Origin: Rhodobacter calidifons
GTDB taxonomy: Bacteria > Pseudomonadota > Alphaproteobacteria > Rhodobacterales > Rhodobacteraceae
Direction: 5' to 3'
Assembly: GCF_011174775.1 (NCBI RefSeq)
Contig: NZ_JAANHS010000012.1
Coordinates: forward strand, 20,039 to 84,038
DNA: 64,000 nucleotides
In this document: positions 58,397-64,000 of the stretch, one piece after another
Position numbering within the stretch: position 1 is the stretch's first letter
Layout: each line of letters opens with the position of its first letter
Program-made: the position numbers and the translations under genes
The notes under the pieces: generated by a model
What the model saw: the letters and a program-made list of their open reading frames with translations, nothing else
What the model was told of the DNA's origin: nothing
The model's database searches: none

Positions 58397-58697
58397 ATGA
58401 CCAACCCGGAACTGCTGGCCATCCAGATGGGCCACGACATCCCCGACTTTGACACGACGGGCTAATACGGCGCGGGTTATGGCACGATGAAACCCTTTCA
58501 CCGGGTGGGTAGCCTGCTGTTCCTGTCCGGCCATGTCGCGCAGATCGGGGCAGAGATCACCCACAGGGGGCGGCTTGGCGCGGATGTGACGGTCGAGGAG
58601 GGCTATCAGGCGGCACGGCGGACGGGCGACGATCGGGGTGATGGCGCTGGCGGGCGGGGTCTGTTTTGAGACCTGGGTGACGGTTGAGGTGGCGTGA
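58397..58697 (+). pseudogene. decayed RidA/YjgF-family gene
   Basis: The frame starts MTNPELLAIQMGHDIPDFDTTG, meets TAA at 58463-58465, and continues in the same frame with YGAGYGTMKPFHRVGSLLFL, then SGHVAQIG and VTVEEGYQAAR, the RidA core. After that the frame shifts near 58620 to another in which IGVMALAGGVCFETWVTVEV can be read to a TGA at 58695-58697. A nonsense codon plus a frameshift, and a C-terminus shorter than normal, indicate a dead gene. Confidence 0.65.
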
Positions 58698-58750
58698 CGG
58701 CTCCGGCGCCGCGGGCTTCTTGTCGCGGGCGGCTGCGCCCTTGACCGGCC

Positions 58751-58803
58751 CCGGGGGCGCTTCGCCCCCCCGAACCCCCCGAGAGTATTTGGGACATGGG
58801 CAA
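58751..58803 (-). repeat. dispersed element, minus orientation, before the NYN gene end
   Basis: On the minus strand: TTGCCCATG, CAAATACTC, GGGGGGTTCGG, then the hairpin GGGGGCG-AAG-CGCCCCC. It is the clearest reverse-oriented copy of the family at 28486 and 32530, lying next to the NYN gene terminus. Confidence 0.65.
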
Positions 58804-58886
58804 ATCAGGAAAGGCGTTCGGCGCAGGCTTGCAGCAGGGCCCGGGCGCGGCCTTCGCGGGCTGGCTGACGACGATCTTCCGAGGCC

Positions 58887-59633
58887 TTACGCCTTGTCGC
58901 GCACCATCAGCTGCGAGGAGCCCTCGGCCTTCTGGACCTCGAAGCGTCCCGTCCGTTTGAGCAGGTCGGACAGGCGCGCGCAGCCGTAGCTGCGGCTGTC
59001 GAAATCGGGGTAAAGCTGAGTCAGCACCTGTCCAAGCTGGCCGAGGGGATAGCTGTCTTCCTCGATCCCGATCTTCTTCATCGCGGCCAGGATCAGCGGG
59101 ATCGCCTTGGAGGGCGGGTCCTTTTCGGCCTTGGCGGGCTCTTTCGCCGGTTTTGCGGGGGTGGGCGTGTCGGCGGCGGGTTCCGGCGCGGCGGTCAGGT
59201 TTTCCAGGAAGAGGAACCGGTTGCAGACGTTGCGCAGCGATTCGGGCGTCTTCTTTTCGCCCACGCCGATGACCTGAAGCCCGTCCTCGCGGATTCGCGA
59301 GGCCAGGCGGGTGAAGTCGCTGTCGGACGACACCAGCACGAAGCCATCGACCTTGCCGGCGTGCAGGATGTCCATGGCGTCGATCACCAGGCCGATGTCG
59401 CTGGCGTTCTTGCCCCTGGTGTTGGCCGATTGCTGGTGCATCACCAGGCCCAGGTTGCGGGCCTTTTCCTTCCACTGGCCCAGCGCCGAGGAGGACCAGT
59501 CGCCATAGACCCGGCGCACCGAGGGTTCGCCGTAGGCGGCCAGTTCGTCGAGCACGGCCTCGATATGGCGGGCGGGGATGTTGTCGGCGTCGATCAGGAC
59601 AGCAAGGCGGGGGGCACGGGAATCGGCAGGCAT
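58887..59633 (-). CDS. NYN-domain protein with OST-HTH/LOTUS-like C-terminus
   Basis: A 248-aa protein. The N-terminal NYN/LabA-like PIN-fold nuclease domain shows the acidic residues AVLIDADNIPAR (~11-22), NASDIGLVIDAMDIL (~74) and VLVSSDSDFTRLASRIRE (~97). A Pro/Ala/Lys linker (~150-180) leads to a C-terminal domain (IPLILAAMKKIGIEEDSYPLGQLGQVLTQLYPDFDSRSYGCARLSDLLKRTGRFEV) of the LOTUS type, thought to bind RNA. Probably an RNA-processing nuclease. The start at 59633 begins MPADSRAPRLAVLID. Confidence 0.85.
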   Translation of the reverse strand: MPADSRAPRLAVLIDADNIPARHIEAVLDELAAYGEPSVRRVYGDWSSSALGQWKEKARNLGLVMHQQSANTRGKNASDIGLVIDAMDILHAGKVDGFVLVSSDSDFTRLASRIREDGLQVIGVGEKKTPESLRNVCNRFLFLENLTAAPEPAADTPTPAKPAKEPAKAEKDPPSKAIPLILAAMKKIGIEEDSYPLGQLGQVLTQLYPDFDSRSYGCARLSDLLKRTGRFEVQKAEGSSQLMVRDKA

Positions 59634-59753
59634 GGGGTCTCCGGAGATCAGCCCCCTTGTGGCCGAGCCAAAGCCGCAAGGAAAGCGCAATCGTGCGGTT
59701 GACGGGGCCTGTCCGGCGGGCGACATCGCCGGGACCTTGGCAGGGGCAGGCGG

Positions 59754-60095
59754 ATGATCGGCGGATTGCCGATGTTGCGTGGCGTGGCCGCGACGCTGGT
59801 GGTGCTGTTCCACCTTCAGGCGGCGGCGCTGATCTACGGGCTGGCCGCGGGCGGCTGGCGCATGCCGGGCTGGGCGCTGGTCTGGGGCGAGGCCTCATAC
59901 CTTCCTGACCTTCTGCACCTCCTGGTCTTTTCCGTGGCCGGGACGCTGTTGCGCATGGCAGGGGTCGCGCCTTACGGATCGCTTCTGTCGATGCTGGCGC
60001 CTGGCCTGCTGGCGACGGCGGCGTCGGTCGCGGCGACGCTGTGGGTGGAACGACCCTATCTGGCCTGGGCCAAGGGGCGGCGGCCGTCCGCCTAA
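59754..60095 (+). pseudogene. acyltransferase-3 family gene with internal deletion
   Basis: A 113-aa frame. The first ~25 residues (LRGVAATLVVLFHLQAAAL) are the N-terminal helix with the conserved R-G-x-A and catalytic H region of OafA/NodX acyltransferases, while the last ~30 (ATAASVAATLWVERPYLAWAK) are their characteristic C-terminal end. The roughly 200 residues normally between are missing. It therefore looks like an in-frame deletion remnant rather than a functional enzyme. Confidence 0.6.
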
Positions 60096-60493
60096 CTGCC
60101 GGGCCGGTCGGCGCAACGCGGGCCGGTCAGCATGGCCTGAAGCCGGTCGATCCGGGCGATGTCGGTATCCGAGATGACGAACATCGCCTCACGGATTTGG
60201 GCGTCCAGATAGGGCCTGACCGCAAGTTCGTTGCAGATCAGCAGTTCTCCGGTCTCGCCGACATGCGCTTCGGTCAGGGCGGACATCACCGGGTCGAGGC
60301 GGCCCGCAAGCCGGATGACCAGAGCCGCCCCCTGCCCCTGCCCGTCCACCCGGCGGACCGAGCGGATGTCCTCGGCCGCGACCGTCATGCGGTCGAGACC
60401 GAAGACCAGGCTGATCCGGGGCGGCTCGGCCAGCGCAGGCGCTACGGCGAGGGCCGACACGAGACAGGCGGCGGGGGCAAGGCTGCTGCGCAT
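60092..60493 (-). CDS. secreted protein with SecDF P1-head-like sequence
   Basis: A 133-aa protein with a signal peptide MRSSLAPAACLVSALAVAPALA. The mature part (FGLDRMTVAAEDIRSVRRVD, IRLAGRLDPVMSALTEAHVGETGELLICNEL) resembles the P1-head segment of SecD, where 'T..HVG..L.I..N' is common, but it lacks membrane helices. I assign it by resemblance only. Convergent with the acyltransferase remnant with 4 nt overlap of the ends. Confidence 0.5.
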   Translation of the reverse strand: MRSSLAPAACLVSALAVAPALAEPPRISLVFGLDRMTVAAEDIRSVRRVDGQGQGAALVIRLAGRLDPVMSALTEAHVGETGELLICNELAVRPYLDAQIREAMFVISDTDIARIDRLQAMLTGPRCADRPGS

Positions 60494-60547
60494 CGGGACC
60501 TCCTTCCGGCATGCAGGAAGGATAGCCGGGATGGGCGATCCGGCAAG

Positions 60548-61018
60548 TCAGGCGATCAGCAGGGCGGGGCAGGCGCCCAGCGCCCGAAGCGCCGCCTCGG
60601 GCGGCAGGGACAGCAGCAGCCCGCGCTGGCCGGCATTGATCCAGACACGCGCGGCCGTGCAGGCGCTGGCCTCGATGGCAGTGGGCACGGCGCGCCTCTG
60701 GCCGAAGGGCGAGATGCCGCCGACGTGGTAGCCGGTCAGTTTCTCGGCCCTGGGCGCGGGCATCATCGCGGCGGACCTGACCCCGAAGGCGCTTGCCACG
60801 CGTTTCATCGACAGCTGCCGGTCCGAGGGGATGAGGCAGCAGGCGGGCCTGCCGTCGATCTCGACCATCAGCGTCTTGAGCATGACGGCGGGGTCGATCC
60901 CCAGCGCCTGCGCTGCTTGCAGGCCCGTGGCCTCGGCCCTGGGGTCATAGGCATAGGGATGCAGCGTGACCCCGATCCCAAGGGCAGCCAGGGCGCGGAG
61001 GGCGGGGGTGGAGGTCAT
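60548..61018 (-). CDS. ybaK: YbaK/EbsC-type aminoacyl-tRNA deacylase
   Basis: A 156-aa protein of the YbaK branch of the ProX/INS editing superfamily. The catalytic-lysine region is MLKTLMVEIDGRPACCLIPSD (~46-66), and LTGYHVGGISPFGQRRAVPTAIEAS (~93-117) is the hallmark GxxxGGxSPxG motif. It hydrolyses Cys-tRNA(Pro). Lies 39 bp after the formaldehyde dehydrogenase gene on the same strand. Confidence 0.93.
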   Translation of the reverse strand: MTSTPALRALAALGIGVTLHPYAYDPRAEATGLQAAQALGIDPAVMLKTLMVEIDGRPACCLIPSDRQLSMKRVASAFGVRSAAMMPAPRAEKLTGYHVGGISPFGQRRAVPTAIEASACTAARVWINAGQRGLLLSLPPEAALRALGACPALLIA

Positions 61019-61057
61019 CGGCGGCTTCCGGGGACACCCTCGTCGGTCCGCGGCTGG

Positions 61058-62188
<1,131 letters not shown>

Positions 62189-62260
62189 ATGGTATTCCCT
62201 CCCTTAAGCTTGGGACCAAGCTGTGCCAGACTGCTGCGGAAAGCAATTCGGGAAACGACC

Positions 62261-62539
62261 ATGAAACATGCGATTGTCGCCCTTTCCCTGGCAGCACCGC
62301 TGCTGGTGGCCTGCGTCGAGCCGATGCCCGCACCCGTCGATCCCGGCCCGGATGCCTGCGGCGCCAGCCGGTTCCAGTATCTGGTCGGCAAGCCCGGCGT
62401 GCTGCTGGACGGGATGCGCTTCGGCCAGGAGGTGCGGGTGATTCAGCACGGCATGGCGGTGACGATGGACTATCGCGCCGACCGGCTGAACTTCTGGCTG
62501 GACCGCCGCGACGTGATCGAGCGGGTGGTCTGCGGATGA
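62261..62539 (+). CDS. I78-family peptidase inhibitor (lipoprotein-like)
   Basis: A 92-aa exported protein. The signal ends in a lipobox-like LLVAC-VEPMPAP, so the mature cysteine is probably lipidated. The domain (~33-92) has CGASRFQYLVGK, VRVIQHGMAVTMDYRADRLNFWLD and the C-terminal RVVCG, the I78 (potato-inhibitor-like) pattern. It should block serine peptidases in the periplasm. The stop overlaps the ATG of a paralogue. Confidence 0.85.
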   Translation: MKHAIVALSLAAPLLVACVEPMPAPVDPGPDACGASRFQYLVGKPGVLLDGMRFGQEVRVIQHGMAVTMDYRADRLNFWLDRRDVIERVVCG

Positions 62540-62793
62540 GCCGTCTGGCGCTGGCTCTGGCTGCGGGGCTGACAGGCTGCGTCGCGGCAGAGGAACCCGA
62601 CCACGACGCCTGCGGGGCCGATGGGATGCAGGCGCTGGTCGGGCAGAGCCGGGACGTGCTGGCCGGCATGGCCCTGCCGTCCGGCACGCGACTGATAACG
62701 CCCGGCATGGCGATCACCGAGGATTACAGCGCCCGCCGGCTGAACATCGACCTCGGCCCGGACGGGCGCATCCGGCGTCTCTGGTGCGGATGA
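62536..62793 (+). CDS. second I78-family peptidase inhibitor
   Basis: An 85-aa paralogue of the preceding gene. Starts at ATG overlapping that stop (ATGA). Signal-like N-terminus MSRLALALAAGLTGC with a lipobox-like cysteine, then CGADGMQALVGQ, RLITPGMAITEDYSARRLNIDL and the ending LWCG. The pair was clearly made by tandem duplication and has diverged strongly. Confidence 0.82.
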   Translation: MSRLALALAAGLTGCVAAEEPDHDACGADGMQALVGQSRDVLAGMALPSGTRLITPGMAITEDYSARRLNIDLGPDGRIRRLWCG

Positions 62794-62854
62794 AAGGCGC
62801 CCGGCCGGATGACGCCGGATGACCGGGCCCTTCCGTTCTGAACCGGCGGCGCAG

Positions 62855-63298
62855 TTACTGCTTCATCACGCGGAATTCGGAATGGCAGTCCTTGCAGGCC
62901 CCGCCCAGCGCGCCCATGCCGGCGCCGATGGTTTCGGCCGAAGCGATGTCCATCGCGCCCGCCGCATCGCCCATCGCCTTGGCCTTGACCAGGAACTCGT
63001 CCCAGTTCGCCCAGATCTCGGCCTTGGCTTCCGAGGCCGGATCGGCGCCGCCCTGTTCGGCGAAGATTTCCTCGATCCTGGCCGCGGCCTCGATCAGCGC
63101 GGCCTTGGCGGCTTCGGCCTTGGTGGCGTCGTAGGGATCCTTGCCGCTGGCCATGTTGCCCAGGATGCCGGTGTTCATGCCGACGGTCTTCATCAGCGTG
63201 GACCGTGCGATGGCGTTCGGGTCGGTGCGTTCGCCTTCCGCGAAGGCGGCCCCGGCGATCAGGATCGCGCCGGTGGCTACGGCTTTGACAAACTTCAT
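62855..63298 (-). CDS. cytochrome c'
   Basis: A 147-aa periplasmic four-helix-bundle cytochrome. Signal peptide MKFVKAVATGAILIAGAAFA. The heme site CKDCH is close to the C-terminus (GGACKDCHSEFRVMKQ), with the N-terminal helix RSTLMKTVGMNTGILGNMA. Cytochromes c' bind NO and are typical of photosynthetic and denitrifying Rhodobacteraceae. Divergent from imuB with about 165 bp between. Confidence 0.93.
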   Translation of the reverse strand: MKFVKAVATGAILIAGAAFAEGERTDPNAIARSTLMKTVGMNTGILGNMASGKDPYDATKAEAAKAALIEAAARIEEIFAEQGGADPASEAKAEIWANWDEFLVKAKAMGDAAGAMDIASAETIGAGMGALGGACKDCHSEFRVMKQ

Positions 63299-63437
63299 GT
63301 ACTGGCTCCCTCGCTGGCTGGTGCGGCGCAGTATAGGCGCCGCCTTGTATCGCGATAGCGGCAGCGCTGAGCTCTCACGCACTTGTCATCTGCGGTGACG
63401 GGGGACTCGACAGGATCGCGGTCCGGTGGCATCACAA

Positions 63438-63452
63438 GAACATAAAGCGAAC
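63438..63452. promoter_or_regulatory. LexA (SOS) box upstream of imuB
   Basis: GAAC-ATAAAGC-GAAC, the direct-repeat LexA operator GTTC-N7-GTTC of Rhodobacteraceae read on the opposite strand. It ends 13 bp before the imuB ATG, so LexA would block transcription start or early elongation. It suggests damage-inducible expression. Confidence 0.85.
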
Positions 63453-63465
63453 AAACGAGTCGGAG

Positions 63466-64000
63466 ATGGCCGGTCGTCGCATCCTGTCGCTGTGGTTTCC
63501 GCGTCTCGCGGCGGACCGGATCGCCCGGCGGCGCAGGGATGTGCTGCCCGTGCCCCTGGCCGTGGTGGCAGACCGGAACGGCGCGCAGGTGCTGGTCTCG
63601 CTGTCGGCAGAGGCCGAGGCGGCGGGGCTGAGCCTGGGCCAGCCCCTGCGCGATGCGACCGCGATCTGCCCGGCGCTGCTGACGGTGCCCGCCGATCCGC
63701 CCGGCGAGGCGCAGTTCCTCATGCGCTTGCGCCGCTGGGCCGGGCGCTTCTCGCCCTGGGTGGCCGAAGAGCCTCCGGCGGGGCTGCTGATCGACCTTAC
63801 AGGGGCGGCGCATCTTCATGGCGGGGAAGAGGGCGTGCTGGCCCGCGTGGCCGAGGATTGCGAGGCGCTGGGCCTGGCGGTGCGGGCGGCGATTGCCGAT
63901 ACGCCCGGTGCGGCCTGGGCCTTGGCGCGCTTTGGCGGGGCGCGGCTGGCCCCGCTGCGGTCGGGCGACGCCATCGAGCAGGAGGCGCGCGCCACCCGCT
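63466..64000 (+). CDS. imuB: Y-family DNA polymerase-like mutagenesis protein ImuB (partial)
   Basis: The first ~178 residues of an ImuB-like protein; the rest lies beyond the window. MAGRRILSLWFPRLAADRIARR and the LIDLTGAAHLHGGEEGVLARV segment match the N-terminal domain of ImuB, a catalytically inactive Y-family polymerase that connects DnaE2 with the sliding clamp in SOS mutagenesis. Controlled by the LexA box at 63438. Usually imuA precedes it; here no imuA is seen in the 165 bp upstream. Confidence 0.85.
   Translation, partial: MAGRRILSLWFPRLAADRIARRRRDVLPVPLAVVADRNGAQVLVSLSAEAEAAGLSLGQPLRDATAICPALLTVPADPPGEAQFLMRLRRWAGRFSPWVAEEPPAGLLIDLTGAAHLHGGEEGVLARVAEDCEALGLAVRAAIADTPGAAWALARFGGARLAPLRSGDAIEQEARATR

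Overview
The window is about 64 kb of high-GC chromosomal DNA from an alphaproteobacterium, almost certainly a member of the Rhodobacteraceae (Rhodobacter/Gemmobacter/Tabrizicola-like). Pointers are the UPF0314/DUF2585 and DUF3775 proteins, a GAAC-N7-GAAC LexA box ahead of imuB, a cytochrome c', a serC-type leader, the bacterial alpha-2-macroglobulin/PbpC pair, and lineage-typical dispersed palindromes. No phage, transposase, integrase or CRISPR array is visible; this is ordinary chromosome with small pockets of gene decay.

Layout: (1) 1-7.1 kb: a glycerol-phosphate/phosphodiester scavenging locus on the minus strand: sugar-phosphate isomerase/epimerase-like protein, calcineurin-type phosphodiesterase, then ugpBAEC and a 2H-type phosphoesterase (DUF1868), with a near-perfect PhoB box 56 bp upstream of ugpB. 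A DeoR-type regulator ends just beyond it. (2) 7.3-10.2 kb: tRNA-Ala(CGC), trxC, DUF3775, an AzlCD exporter and a secreted unknown. (3) 10.2-15 kb: the glycine cleavage operon gcvT-gcvH-gcvP behind a tandem glycine riboswitch. (4) 15.7-18.6 kb: MATE transporter and gltX. (5) 19.2-23.7 kb: a translationally coupled homoprotocatechuate meta-cleavage operon hpaF-E-D-G-H with a promoter overlapped by a perfect inverted repeat. (6) 23.9-28.4 kb: metallopeptidase, Tat-exported MBL hydrolase, PfkB-type kinase, zapE, TSUP permease. (7) 28.6-32.5 kb: serine biosynthesis, serB divergent from serC-serA. (8) 32.6-36.7 kb: phosphatase, two membrane proteins, an MFS transporter and a thiolase. (9) 36.8-47.2 kb: pbpC, a giant alpha-2-macroglobulin and a hybrid sensor kinase. 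(10) 47.5-57.1 kb: recQ, yggT, a thioesterase, a UMF1-type MFS protein, mepA, a QueT/VUT transporter, a low-GC small-RNA/mini-ORF locus, arfB with an APH-fold kinase, and pncA-pncB. (11) 57.2-64 kb: trhO, decayed genes, a NYN protein, ybaK, glutathione-dependent formaldehyde dehydrogenase, two tandem I78 inhibitors, cytochrome c' and the start of imuB under a LexA box.

The most unusual signal is at 53.58-53.91 kb. A short AT-richer island between a transporter gene and arfB holds an 18-codon reading frame full of codons rare in this genome. It is preceded by a 17-nt stretch (53635-53651) complementary to the 3' end of 16S rRNA, has a downstream sequence able to mask that ribosome-binding site, and ends in a strong intrinsic terminator. 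A second 13-codon frame sits just before arfB, a ribosome-rescue factor. This could be a small regulatory RNA or leader-peptide system not described to my knowledge. Other points worth checking are the Pho-controlled phosphodiester locus, three families of intergenic palindromes, and several remnant genes (LLM oxidoreductase, RidA, acyltransferase-3, an RTX-like fragment). Antisense open frames are numerous because of the high GC content and were left out.
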